This document shows positions 8,933 to 17,101 of a stretch of 64,000 nucleotides of DNA, piece by piece. Each line of letters starts with the position of its first letter. Within the stretch, counting starts at the first letter, position 1. The stretch is taken from the NCBI GenBank assembly GCA_021792135.1, contig JAJYVF010000004.1, positions 1-64,000 of the forward strand. The letters run 5' to 3'. The position numbers and the translations under genes were made by a program. The notes beneath the pieces are model-generated. The model was not told the DNA's origin. It worked only from the letters and a program-made list of their open reading frames with translations, and ran no database searches. This stretch comes from Acidobacteriota bacterium (lineage in GTDB: Bacteria > Acidobacteriota > Terriglobia > Terriglobales > Acidobacteriaceae).

Positions 8933-11900
8933 CTAGTCGTTGACGTCTGTTCTGTCAAACCTGTAGAGGCGCTCGATGGTTGCGCGGAGCGCGCGTTCCT
9001 CAGCTTCGAGGTCGGAGGTCAATTGCGTAGCGGTAGCAAGGTTGATGTTTTCGGGGAGTCCTGACGTAGAGAGCGTAAAGCCCGTCGTGAGCAGACGGTC
9101 GAGCTGTTCGGCATCATGGTTGAGAAGGATCGTGGATCGGCCGAGTTGGTCCACATTTTGAGGCTGTATGGGCGCACTGAGCGGTGCAGGGAGACGCGCA
9201 TTCGGGTCGCGTCGAATGTGACTGAGGTCGGAGCGGAGGAGGGCACTTTGTCGTTCGAGGGATTGGAGGTGTTTGTCGAGGAGTGTGAGCCAGAGCACCT
9301 GGTCTTCGGTTGACATTCGTCGCAGCTCGTCTGCCGTGAAATCTGTAGCTGCGATCTGACAGAGGGACCATGCTTCGCGATGAAGCTGCGCACCGCGCGT
9401 CGCAATGTCATTTGCGACCTGTCGAACCCGCTCGTCAAGTTGCCCGCCGGAGAGTCCCTCAGTCTCTAATCCGGCGCGCAGCTCGGGATCAAATGGGATC
9501 CTTTTCGTATCGACATCGACGGGCGCGAGCGACTCGATACTTATCTGGTGGGCGACAGATGGCGTGCTTAGTGTCTCGTCGCTGGAGTGAAGATCGAGTC
9601 GAAGTCGATCGCCGCCGTGGAGTGCTTCAAAGATGTGCGCAACCGACGCTTTTTGCTCGGACGTCGAGAAGACTCCATTCAGTTCGATGGTTCCGTCCGG
9701 CTCTCGCTCAAGATTGACGATTTGCTCGACGTCCGGGCCGAGATTATCGAGGAGTTGAAGGGCTTCGAGCGCCAGATGCGCCGAATCTCCGACGCCGGTC
9801 GATGTAGTCAGGGACTCGGCGGGATTGCCGACAAGGGAGGACAGGTCCGGATCGAAGTCGCGGTCAGACACTTTGTCGGCAGGCAGGACCTCATACTTCA
9901 ACTCATTGAATCGGTATTCGCGCGTTGTTTCTCCATTGCGCAGGAGCAGAGTTTCACGGACCGCGCGCATGGAGTCGGCCGCGAGCGCAAGATCCGCCGA
10001 TACGAGTGTGGCTCTATTTCCACCGGCAGTCTCAGGGTTGTCGTATGTGATATCGAAGCTGTCCGCGCGGCGCTGCACCTTCAAGTTGTTCGAATCGGCG
10101 CTTAGTAGATTGAAGTCTTTCGCGTCCGGAGCGTGTGTCCAGGCGTCAAAAAAGGTGAGCGGCACAGCGTCCGCTGCCGGGTGATCGACACCAGACCCTG
10201 CTCTATAGATGGTCATTTTCCCTGCAGCGTCCTTCCAGCGCCCGGCAAGAAGATTTCCCTTTGTGTCGAGGAATCGAGCGGCCGTCCTGCGCGGAGAAGT
10301 GCTGCTCAGCGTGTCGACTGTTCCCGATTGGATAACCCGGCCGTCCTGGGATCGAATCTCAAGCGAGAATGTGCGATGGGCGGCGCCGCGGACTGGAATG
10401 GCGGCGTCGGCCCTGTGCTGAGACTCGGCAAGCAGCGCTGCGGCCTGGAGTTGCACGGGGAAACTCTGATTCGACCTGCTGGCCCAGTACATCGATAGCG
10501 CGAGCAAGCTCATAAGGGCGGTCGCGCTGACAACACTCAGCGGCCAACCAACATCAATCTTTGTCAACCAAGCTGAGAGAATCCTTTTCAGGCGCCTCAG
10601 GGCGCCTAGCGCTTCATGTGGCGCTACTGGATGTGGGGCCTCAGGGAATACCGGAGGACGCAATTCTTCGTCATAGGCCCAATCTTCGTCCGCCGCTTCG
10701 AGGAGTGGGTCGTAATAGCTGACATCGACGATTGGAGCGCCGCCGCCGAAATTGAGTTCGAGCGCGAGTGCCCGGTTATCGCTGAGAGTGGCTTCCGCTT
10801 GAAGTTGTGAGGATTCCAGGACGTCGTAGTTTTCAACGTCGAGACACAGCAGCCGGAGTTTCTGCTCGCTCCTCACTTCAATGAAACTGGGCAGTGAAGC
10901 CGAGTTCAGTTTGATTTGGAATCGGCTTGTCGCTGAGGTGATCTGTTGGGCGCTGTGCACTTCACCATCGACCACCAGTTCAAGTCTCTTTGGTCGGTGT
11001 TCATGAATATCTCGCGCCTTCTTGCGCATCTTGGTCAATGGCTCTTGCTTTGAACGCGAAGACGATTTCGGTGGCTTGCCGTCGTTGGGATCGTTGAAAT
11101 CGTCAGAGAAACGTAGGGGATGGCCGAGTAGTCGAAGCAAGCGATTTGCCCTTTCAAGACATGCTTTACAACTCGCGAGGTGGGCGACTTCATGAGTCGT
11201 CAGTTGTTCCTTGGAGTTGCTGGCATAGAGAAGCTCAAGACGGGCAGGAGCAAAGCAAGGGCCCTCCGGTTCCGCGAAGATGCGCCGGCTCAGCTCAGCG
11301 AACAGGGCTGATGGCGACTCCGGGAGATGGCGCCGGGAGAATGGCGTTGCGGGACGGTTGTTGCTCCCGAGGAAATGAAGCGATTCCGGCCGCGTCAGGA
11401 ACGCCTTGGCTTCAAGGCGACCCGTCTCGGTCAACTTGTATACTGCAGCGCTCGATGCTTTTAGAAGCTGAACGATCTCGGACGGATAGTAGTTGAGAAA
11501 GAACCGGAAGATGAGAACACTGCCGGCCCGCGAGGTTTTTCGGCGCAGGCAACAGTATTCGCAGATCCTGGCCAGATCGCTACGAATATAGAGCAGTCTC
11601 GATCGGTCGACCGATGCAAGGGCGAACTCCATGGAGTCATAGTCCACGGGCTGAAGACTTTGAAAGGCGTCGCGTCCTCCGCTCTCATAGTTTGACTTGG
11701 CGAGGCGCTGGAGCGTCCGGTAGAGGTAGCCACGCAGGCGGTTCTGGTCGTCAAGTTGGATGTCGGTGGCCGCCTGGATGAATCGGACGTAGCAGTCGTG
11801 AACCAGGTCCTCCGCCGCCGATTGCGCGCCATGTGAAAGCTGGAGCGCTCGCCGGAGCAGCCATTCATAGTGATCGAGGAAGACTTTTTCCCGATCCGCG

Positions 11901-11935
11901 GCCTGTTCCACTCTATGGATCCTGCGTGAGCCCAA
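8933..11935 (-). CDS. ECF-type sigma factor fused to zinc-finger, transmembrane and large C-terminal domain
   Basis: This 1000-residue protein looks like a sigma factor and its membrane regulator in one chain. Residues 20-80 resemble sigma region 2 and about 140-180 region 4 (FRFFLNYYPSEIVQLLK). An anti-sigma zinc-binding signature follows at His252-x3-Cys256-x2-Cys259. After a charged linker there is one transmembrane helix at about 463-484, then some 515 residues that would be periplasmic, with coiled-coil-like stretches. The start is TTG at 11935, preceded by AAGGGGGA. It heads the operon with the TonB-dependent receptor and isopeptidase-like genes, the slot usually held by separate FecI and FecR genes. 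Sigma activity is probable but region 4 is divergent. Confidence 0.75.
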   Translation of the reverse strand: MGSRRIHRVEQAADREKVFLDHYEWLLRRALQLSHGAQSAAEDLVHDCYVRFIQAATDIQLDDQNRLRGYLYRTLQRLAKSNYESGGRDAFQSLQPVDYDSMEFALASVDRSRLLYIRSDLARICEYCCLRRKTSRAGSVLIFRFFLNYYPSEIVQLLKASSAAVYKLTETGRLEAKAFLTRPESLHFLGSNNRPATPFSRRHLPESPSALFAELSRRIFAEPEGPCFAPARLELLYASNSKEQLTTHEVAHLASCKACLERANRLLRLLGHPLRFSDDFNDPNDGKPPKSSSRSKQEPLTKMRKKARDIHEHRPKRLELVVDGEVHSAQQITSATSRFQIKLNSASLPSFIEVRSEQKLRLLCLDVENYDVLESSQLQAEATLSDNRALALELNFGGGAPIVDVSYYDPLLEAADEDWAYDEELRPPVFPEAPHPVAPHEALGALRRLKRILSAWLTKIDVGWPLSVVSATALMSLLALSMYWASRSNQSFPVQLQAAALLAESQHRADAAIPVRGAAHRTFSLEIRSQDGRVIQSGTVDTLSSTSPRRTAARFLDTKGNLLAGRWKDAAGKMTIYRAGSGVDHPAADAVPLTFFDAWTHAPDAKDFNLLSADSNNLKVQRRADSFDITYDNPETAGGNRATLVSADLALAADSMRAVRETLLLRNGETTREYRFNELKYEVLPADKVSDRDFDPDLSSLVGNPAESLTTSTGVGDSAHLALEALQLLDNLGPDVEQIVNLEREPDGTIELNGVFSTSEQKASVAHIFEALHGGDRLRLDLHSSDETLSTPSVAHQISIESLAPVDVDTKRIPFDPELRAGLETEGLSGGQLDERVRQVANDIATRGAQLHREAWSLCQIAATDFTADELRRMSTEDQVLWLTLLDKHLQSLERQSALLRSDLSHIRRDPNARLPAPLSAPIQPQNVDQLGRSTILLNHDAEQLDRLLTTGFTLSTSGLPENINLATATQLTSDLEAEERALRATIERLYRFDRTDVND

Positions 11936-12271
11936 GATTCCCCCTTCACTCTAACTACCGATTGAAGCGCCATTTCTGACGTTCTGCGAACGATTGCCAA
12001 TTTCGTTAGATTTGGGCGCGCAGAATTCTCCAAGGCCGCAAAACTCGACAGTCTTGCAAGGTTGTGAGCTTTGCGAATCAAGATCGAGGATGTCGTTGCG
12101 GGCGGCCTGTCGGTGTCCGAGTGGTGGGGAGAGGCAGGGTCTACAAAGCTGCAGCTACAAAGGGATGGAAGAGGATTTGGGAACAACGACAGCAAGCCCT
12201 CTGTGCTAGAAGCACAGCGAGCGTCGAGGCTGGCAAAATCGAGAGCAGATTGTATGGTGTGGCGCCGGCAG
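11936..12271. other. Intergenic region upstream of the sigma-fusion operon
   Basis: These 336 bases separate the response-regulator 3' end from the sigma-fusion start and must hold the promoter of the latter operon. No confident -35/-10 pair was identified. A small perfect hairpin, CTGTGCT/AGCACAG with a 3-base loop (12201-12217), lies 55 bases after the response-regulator stop but lacks a U tract. Confidence 0.4.
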
Positions 12272-13009
12272 TTATTGGGCAGGCACGACGCTGGTCACAG
12301 CCAGCCTGTATCCCTGGCCCCGAACGTTCTCGATCAGATCCTGAACCTTGGCCTTCTCGAACTTCTGGCGAAGGCGATAGAGGATCGTGTCCAACGCAGA
12401 GGTCTCACGCCGCACGTCCTTACCCCACGCGATCGTGAGCAATTCTTCCGAGGAGAAGATTTTTGAGGGGCTTGCAGTGAGCGCCGCCATGATCTTGGTC
12501 TGCTGCACACTCAGCTCGATGAAGGTGTTGCCGACGGCCAGCTGTCTTTCCTGCCGATCCACCTTGATCTGGTTGGCTGCGACCCAGCGGGTCGTGGGCG
12601 ATTTGGTCCCCAATAGCCGCTCATCTCGGCGGAAATGCGCCTGGATGCGGGCCAGAAGCACGCGAAACGATTCTCCCCGCTTGATGATGTATTCATCAGC
12701 TCCAGCGTCGAGCGATGCGGTCATGTGGAACTCGCTCGACATGACCGAGTGGACGAGTATCGGCACGTTGATGCCCGCAGCACGAAACTGCCGTACCAGT
12801 CCTGTTCCGTAGGCCGGGTTCGGACTTCCTTTGCTTTCCTCTTTAAGGTTCAGGTCGAGGATGATCAGATCAAAATGGGTCTTGTCCACCAGATCCTGTG
12901 CCGATTCAACGTCTCGGGCCAGTTCCACATGGAATTTTGCCCGTTCAAGCTTCCGTTGAATTTCAACACTCATCTCCAACTCGTCATCGACGAGCAGCAA
13001 CGATTTCAT
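12272..13009 (-). CDS. OmpR/PhoB-type response regulator
   Basis: This 245-residue regulator has a receiver domain at 1-120 with acidic pocket Asp8-Asp9-Glu10, phosphoacceptor Asp52 in LIILDLNL and conserved Lys110 in EYIIKRG. A C-terminal winged-helix DNA-binding domain follows (about 145-240, ending RGQGYRL). No histidine kinase is adjacent, so it is an orphan whose kinase must lie elsewhere. It is on the same strand as the sigma-fusion operon, 336 bases upstream, but a regulatory link is only a guess. The receiver has an insertion after the phosphorylation site (EESKGSPNPAYGTG). Confidence 0.9.
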   Translation of the reverse strand: MKSLLLVDDELEMSVEIQRKLERAKFHVELARDVESAQDLVDKTHFDLIILDLNLKEESKGSPNPAYGTGLVRQFRAAGINVPILVHSVMSSEFHMTASLDAGADEYIIKRGESFRVLLARIQAHFRRDERLLGTKSPTTRWVAANQIKVDRQERQLAVGNTFIELSVQQTKIMAALTASPSKIFSSEELLTIAWGKDVRRETSALDTILYRLRQKFEKAKVQDLIENVRGQGYRLAVTSVVPAQ

Positions 13010-13447
13010 AGCACTCCGTATCAGGGGAGTAGCAATTAGAGCCAGGGCTTGAGCGGTACAGCCGACGCGATCGCATTGGCCATACCGCAGATTATATCGG
13101 GAGCAACTTGCAAAATACTACATGTTCAGTATGCCAGTCTTGCTAGGTTGCGAGATGGAGCCTCGTTGCCGTTTTCAAAAATAATTCATTTTCGAGCGCG
13201 GTCCCTGTTCTGCAATGTCTGGAGTTCGACATGTCCAGCCGCAACCGGCTTCATACTGAATCGCTTTATCGCAATATGTCTCAGCACCGCGATCTTGGAA
13301 ACAGTCAATTACTGACCTCGCGGCTTGAGGAAGGTGGCTGTTGTCAAAAAGTCTGGCCACGTATACCAGAGTTGACCACAATGCGAGATTCTTGGTCAGT
13401 TTCAGGCGGCAAGATCGGTAGGACAATTGTCCCAGGACGTCGCCGTC
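13010..13447. other. Intergenic region with one operator-like palindrome
   Basis: These 438 bases lie between the response-regulator start and the 3' end of the first XRE gene. Apart from the GGACAATTGTCC palindrome near the right end (listed separately) no gene, RNA or repeat was recognised. The promoter of the response regulator must lie near 13010-13080. Confidence 0.4.
13421..13432. promoter_or_regulatory. Operator-like palindrome GGACAATTGTCC, 3' of XRE gene
   Basis: This perfect 12-bp palindrome is identical to the core of the operator upstream of the same XRE gene (13815-13828). It lies 16 bases beyond the stop codon, so the gene is bracketed by two copies of the site. Confidence 0.55.
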
Positions 13448-13780
13448 CTAGCGGTCGCGGTACTTCTTAGGCCGCCGGCGCAATTTCTCGGCTTCGAGCA
13501 TTTCCTGTATCCGGGCTCGAGGCACAATTTCAAAACCAGCCTCTTTCTCTATTCGGCTCATGACAGTGGACGGTCGTAGACCGAGCACACCGAAGAGGTC
13601 GAAGATGGCTCCGAGGGAGGGATTGCGCGTTCCATTTTCGATTTTTCTTACCGAGGACTGTTCATAGCCCGCGAGAAACGCCAACTGATCCCGGGACAGG
13701 CCCAGTTGATTCCTTTTCTCTTTGATCAGCGCCCGAATTGCATCCTGCGGCGCGATCGTTTTTCGTTCACCCTGGGCCAT
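13448..13780 (-). CDS. XRE-family small transcriptional regulator
   Basis: This 110-residue protein has a Cro/C1-type helix-turn-helix at about 15-70 (LGLSRDQLAFLAGYEQSSV then RKIENGTRNPS) and a basic tail. It is a paralogue of the - strand regulator at 14575-14895; both start MAQ, share the TIAP-D-IRA segment and have a glycine-phenylalanine-glutamate segment near the C terminus. Palindromic GGGACAATTGTCCC sites upstream of the start suggest autorepression. Its target genes are not apparent, and no toxin gene is adjacent. Confidence 0.85.
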   Translation of the reverse strand: MAQGERKTIAPQDAIRALIKEKRNQLGLSRDQLAFLAGYEQSSVRKIENGTRNPSLGAIFDLFGVLGLRPSTVMSRIEKEAGFEIVPRARIQEMLEAEKLRRRPKKYRDR

Positions 13781-13800
13781 GAATTAAGCATGGCGAGGTT

Positions 13801-13828
13801 GGGACAATTGTGCTGGGACAATTGTCCC
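13801..13828. promoter_or_regulatory. Tandem operator-like sites upstream of XRE gene
   Basis: A perfect 14-bp palindrome GGGACAATTGTCCC (13815-13828) is preceded by a partial copy GGGACAATTGTGCT exactly 14 bases earlier (13801-13814). The pair lies 21-48 bases upstream of the XRE start codon, where it would overlap the promoter. This fits an autorepressor operator. Confidence 0.65.
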
Positions 13829-14270
13829 ACCATAAGAGAAGCCATTTCAATCGGTTATGGGTTCCGGCGGGTGGCTCTGAGATGCCTTCGAAGCGTTCGT
13901 TTCGGAGCTCGATCAGGCTGCGGACTTCGTCACTCTCGCTAATCTCATGTGCCCGCGGCTTGTGATCTGGCGCACAGTGGGCATGCCAAAAAAGGGGGTC
14001 CGGCAACTGCCAAACCCCCTTATCCATCTCGGGAAGGTCCCGAAGCCGGAGCTCCACTCCCCGTGGAAGCTTTGGACTCGGGATCGTCGCGACCGGTAGT
14101 TACAATGCACTTCGCCCCGCTCAGAACGAAGCGGCATTGCATGTATGTTTACAGTCCTTGTAGCCAATTGTCTACTATTTGCAGAAACAACGCCTCATCC
14201 GGGCGGCGGTTTCCCGCTGGTGACGAGGTGCATCCCAGTGGGTAGTCCTTATTAGGTACTTTAACGCGGA
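13829..14270. other. Intergenic region between divergent XRE genes
   Basis: These 442 bases hold an operator-like site at 14160-14175 and a weak stem (AAGGGGG at 13992-13998 with CCCCCTT at 14015-14021). No coding sequence is convincing in either strand. The promoter of the + strand XRE gene should lie in the right part. Confidence 0.4.
14160..14175. promoter_or_regulatory. Operator-like site GTAGCCAATTGTCTAC
   Basis: This imperfect palindrome centred on CAATTG closely resembles the sites at 14918-14948. It sits about 95 bases upstream of the + strand XRE gene, so the 14575-14895 regulator may also control that gene. Confidence 0.5.
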
Positions 14271-14555
14271 TTGACAAGACTGTCATCTGTGAAGCAAGCG
14301 AGATCCGCAGAGACACGAAAATCACGCAAAGCAAGGACCGCCAAGTTCCAGGAGGCTTATGACACGCTCTTGGAACGTCTCATCGCCGCGCGCGAGAAGG
14401 CAGGCTTGACGCAGCATGAGGTTTCTAAAATGATGGGCCGGTCCCCGAACTTCATGACCAAGTGCGAGAGCGGCCAGCGCAGTATCGATGTGATGGAATT
14501 GATGGAGCTGGCGCAGATTTATAACAAGCCGGTCAACCACTTCTTCTCATCTTGA
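14271..14555 (+). CDS. XRE-family small transcriptional regulator
   Basis: This protein of about 94 residues has a basic N terminus and a Cro/C1-type helix-turn-helix (KAGLTQHEVSKMMGRSPNFM, then CESGQRSIDVMEL). It differs from its two - strand neighbours and lacks their C-terminal part. The start is uncertain: TTG at 14271 lies in a TTGACA that could instead be a -35 box, and GTG at 14289 is an in-frame alternative. It is convergent with the 14575-14895 gene, with only 19 bases between the stops. Confidence 0.75.
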   Translation: MTRLSSVKQARSAETRKSRKARTAKFQEAYDTLLERLIAAREKAGLTQHEVSKMMGRSPNFMTKCESGQRSIDVMELMELAQIYNKPVNHFFSS

Positions 14556-14574
14556 AATAGCTGCCACTGCACGG

Positions 14575-14895
14575 CTATCTCTTGAATCTGGCGACACGCT
14601 TTCGCCTGATGAGACCGATAGCCAGCTGTTGCTCAGAAATAAATTCGAAGCCGACTTCCTTCTCGACCGTGCGCATCGTGGCAGACGGGAAAATGCGAAG
14701 CACCATGCAGATGTTGAGAATGGCGGTGAACGACGGGTTGCGTCTGCCTCTCTCGACTCTATTGATGTAGGTGCGGTCGTAGCCGGTGAGAAAGCTGAGC
14801 TGCTCTTGCGTCAGATTCAGTTCCTTGCGTTTGTCTCGGATAATCGCTCGCAGCGAGTCCAACGGAGCGATCGTATTTTTCCGAGCTTGCGCCAT
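14575..14895 (-). CDS. XRE-family small transcriptional regulator, paralogue of 13448-13780
   Basis: This 106-residue protein has a Cro/C1-type helix-turn-helix at about 15-70 (ELNLTQEQLSFLTGYDRTY, then NRVERGRRNPS). It shares domain layout and flanking segments with the 13448-13780 protein and is evidently a diverged duplicate. Two CCAATTGG-centred palindromes lie 24-52 bases upstream of the start, suggesting autoregulation. The operator flanks differ from those of the paralogue (GCCAATTGGC against GGACAATTGTCC), so specificity seems to have split after duplication. Confidence 0.85.
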   Translation of the reverse strand: MAQARKNTIAPLDSLRAIIRDKRKELNLTQEQLSFLTGYDRTYINRVERGRRNPSFTAILNICMVLRIFPSATMRTVEKEVGFEFISEQQLAIGLIRRKRVARFKR

Positions 14896-14917
14896 CTACC
14901 CAGCATCATGTCTGGGT

Positions 14918-14948
14918 GTAGCCAATTGGACAGTGGCCAATTGGCTAC
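14918..14948. promoter_or_regulatory. Paired operator-like palindromes centred on CCAATTGG
   Basis: GTAGCCAATTGG (14918-14929) and GTGGCCAATTGGCTAC (14933-14948) lie side by side upstream of the XRE gene at 14575-14895. The whole stretch is itself roughly symmetric. Two adjacent sites 15 bases apart suit cooperative binding of a dimeric repressor. Confidence 0.62.
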
Positions 14949-15066
14949 TTTGACGGCTAATAGCCTTGGACCATAATAGCTCTCTACCCGATAGTGCATC
15001 CAGTATACGAACTTGGCGGACGCAACTGACCCAGCCCCAGGTGTGCCGGCCAGACCTAGGCAGTCT

Positions 15067-15498
15067 TTACTCAGGAGCTTCGTCCGGCAGATTGTAGCGC
15101 CGGACCGTAAAATCCCCGTCTAGCTCCTCGAGATCAACCTCGATGACTTCATTGATGAAGTGCTCGGCACTGCCGATCTCTTCGAGGGCAGCCTGAAAGA
15201 GCTCGCGCTGAAGGGGGGACCTCATGCCGTCAGGGCCATTGAGGCACACCAATCCGGCGTGGATCGGGACATCTGCATACTGCCCCTTTGTGCCTGGGCT
15301 TTCTGCCGGTCCCCTGAAATCGGCGCTGTTCCGGGTAACGAACGTCCAGTCGCCGTTCAGGATGAAGGTTTTTAACTCCCAGTCCTTCCACCCGGCCTTG
15401 CCTAGCCAAGTGACATGGGAGCTCTCCGGAAACCCCGCACCAACTGCCACCGCTACTAAATCCGGGCTCAGGCACTCATCGATCAAAAACTTGAGCAC
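15067..15498 (-). CDS. DUF5615-like PIN-fold toxin
   Basis: This 143-residue protein has the Mut7-C/DUF5615-type PIN-like start VLKFLIDECLSPDLV, with acidic residues for metal binding. A second conserved part reads WTFVTRNSADFRG. Members paired with DUF433 proteins are regarded as VapC-like toxins acting on RNA. GTG at 15498 was chosen because GGAGGG lies seven bases upstream and the reading then begins directly with the first beta strand. The antitoxin gene ends four bases upstream on the same strand. Confidence 0.82.
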   Translation of the reverse strand: MLKFLIDECLSPDLVAVAVGAGFPESSHVTWLGKAGWKDWELKTFILNGDWTFVTRNSADFRGPAESPGTKGQYADVPIHAGLVCLNGPDGMRSPLQRELFQAALEEIGSAEHFINEVIEVDLEELDGDFTVRRYNLPDEAPE

Positions 15499-15502
15499 GC
15501 AG

Positions 15503-16135
15503 TCACCCTCCAATAGAGGAGGGCCGTAGCCGCTTTTTGATATATGACTTTCCTGCAGTCATAGTGGATGGTTTTTGCCTCGGGCGCCCCTTCGGCGGAA
15601 CTGCCCGAGCGTATACGGGAGCCAGTTCAACCTGCCAGTTTTTCAGGCTGGGGTAAGTATCGAGGATCTCTTCCGTCGACACGCCCGCTTCGACCATGGC
15701 GGCGACATCGTAGACCGGAACGCGGGTCCCTTTGAAGACCGGCGTGCCGCTCAAGATCTCGGGATCCTCGATCACCGCTTCGCGGGCTCTCGCCAGCTTG
15801 TGGAGGCGTTCATCGACGCCCTTCCATATCTCGGAGAAATGCACGGTTACAGAATTCTCTTCGAAGACGCAGTTCTTCCAAGCATCCCAGCCGGAACAAT
15901 GCGTTAGTGCGTTCCGAATCGCGCGGTTGCGGGCCTGCGCCGTGAGCTGCTCCGCGGTTTCGAAATAGAACGCGATCAGGACACACGCGTCCGTTCGGAA
16001 TGTCCTCATCTGTGCCGTGCTGTACAGGTCTTCGGGCAGGATCTTTTCATCGATCATGCGGTGGATCTGTAAAACCGACACCCCAGCCGCAATGGCTGCT
16101 TCGGTGGTTGTCAGACGCTCCATGAAGACTTCCAT
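15503..16135 (-). CDS. DUF433 antitoxin with extra N-terminal helix-turn-helix domain
   Basis: This 210-residue protein has a canonical DUF433 segment at about 130-170 (SGTPVFKGTRVPVYD, then GVSTEEILDTYPSL), the usual antitoxin of DUF5615 toxins. Stand-alone DUF433 proteins are about 75 residues. Here a MerR-like helix-turn-helix (LTTTEAAIAAGVSVLQIHRM) and a middle domain precede it, and a basic tail follows. ATG at 16135 has GGGAGG five bases upstream. The gene is divergent from imuA and four bases upstream of the toxin; it probably represses its own promoter. Confidence 0.82.
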   Translation of the reverse strand: MEVFMERLTTTEAAIAAGVSVLQIHRMIDEKILPEDLYSTAQMRTFRTDACVLIAFYFETAEQLTAQARNRAIRNALTHCSGWDAWKNCVFEENSVTVHFSEIWKGVDERLHKLARAREAVIEDPEILSGTPVFKGTRVPVYDVAAMVEAGVSTEEILDTYPSLKNWQVELAPVYARAVPPKGRPRQKPSTMTAGKSYIKKRLRPSSIGG

Positions 16136-16330
16136 GAATGCCTCCCGTTCTTTCGATTATAAAACATCTCTGAAGAGTCAGAGGTATTATTCTGATCTTA
16201 TACATAATCCACTCGGAATGAGCAGCTTGACACCCAAGGCTAGCTTCCAGCATTCGTCCAGCTCTTGACAGTCCGCGCCTGGAACCGCAAAATCGAAATT
16301 CCGATAGGCGAATAAAAAGCGAAATAAATC

Positions 16331-17092
16331 ATGCAGAGCGCAGCGATTGTACGAACACAAATTGAAAGCATGCTCGAGGCGCGTATTCCCTCAGCGTTGA
16401 CGCCGAAACTGCGACCTGCACAGGAGTGCATCTGTTGCGGAATAAATGACATAGATCTCCTTGAGGTTTTCCGGCGTGGAAGTCTGGTGGAAGTTTGCGG
16501 CCCTTCTTCATCGGGTCGGACAACGCTGTTTCACGGATTGTTGTCCCGCTGCACATCCGGGGGAGAGGCGGCCGCGGTTCTCGACGTCACGGATAGCTTT
16601 GACCCGGTTTCTGCCTCCCACCTTGGCGTGGTCCTGAGTGAAGTCCTATGGGTTCGTTGCGGAGCGGCTCGAAGCCAGGGGCGTCCCCTTTCGGCCCTCG
16701 AACAGGCGCTGGCTGCTGCGGATCTCCTGCTGCAAAGCGGAGGATTCGGGCTCCTTGCACTCGATCTCGCGAATATACCGATGAAGGAGGCGCGGCAGAT
16801 TCCGCTGACGGTCTGGTTCAAATTCCGCCGCGCCGTTGAGGCGACTCGGACACTGTTCCTGCTTCTCGCCCAGCAGCCGAATGCCGGCAGCAGTGCGAAC
16901 ACGCTCGATGTCTCTCAGGCTGGGATTGATGTCGAGGAATCGGCAAGGTCCTCGACTGGGGAACACATCGATGGCGACTGCCTGATCAGGACCCTCCGCT
17001 CTCGCGCGCAGGTGATGAGCGGACAGGTGCGCAAGCCGGTCGGTTCTGTCCGTACAGAGGGCGAGTTTTCGGCCCGCCTTTATGAGTTGTAG
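16331..17092 (+). CDS. imuA: ImuA, RecA-like mutasome accessory protein
   Basis: This 253-residue RecA/SulA-like protein opens the imuA-imuB-dnaE2 operon for damage-induced mutagenic synthesis. A P-loop-like motif GPSSSGRTT is at 57-65. The invariant Walker A Lys is Arg, as in other ImuA proteins to my knowledge, so ATP hydrolysis may be lost. ImuA proteins recruit or regulate ImuB and DnaE2. ATG at 16331 lacks an evident ribosome site. The imuB start codon follows nine bases after its stop. A GGAACCGCAAAA motif lies 50 bases upstream of the start and resembles one before dinB. Confidence 0.88.
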   Translation: MQSAAIVRTQIESMLEARIPSALTPKLRPAQECICCGINDIDLLEVFRRGSLVEVCGPSSSGRTTLFHGLLSRCTSGGEAAAVLDVTDSFDPVSASHLGVVLSEVLWVRCGAARSQGRPLSALEQALAAADLLLQSGGFGLLALDLANIPMKEARQIPLTVWFKFRRAVEATRTLFLLLAQQPNAGSSANTLDVSQAGIDVEESARSSTGEHIDGDCLIRTLRSRAQVMSGQVRKPVGSVRTEGEFSARLYEL

Positions 17093-17101
17093 GGGCGCAT
17101 C

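Noticed and set aside
12201-12217. Rho-independent terminator after the response regulator
   Set aside because: A perfect 7-bp hairpin exists, but there is no U tract on either strand and it lies 55 bases beyond the stop.
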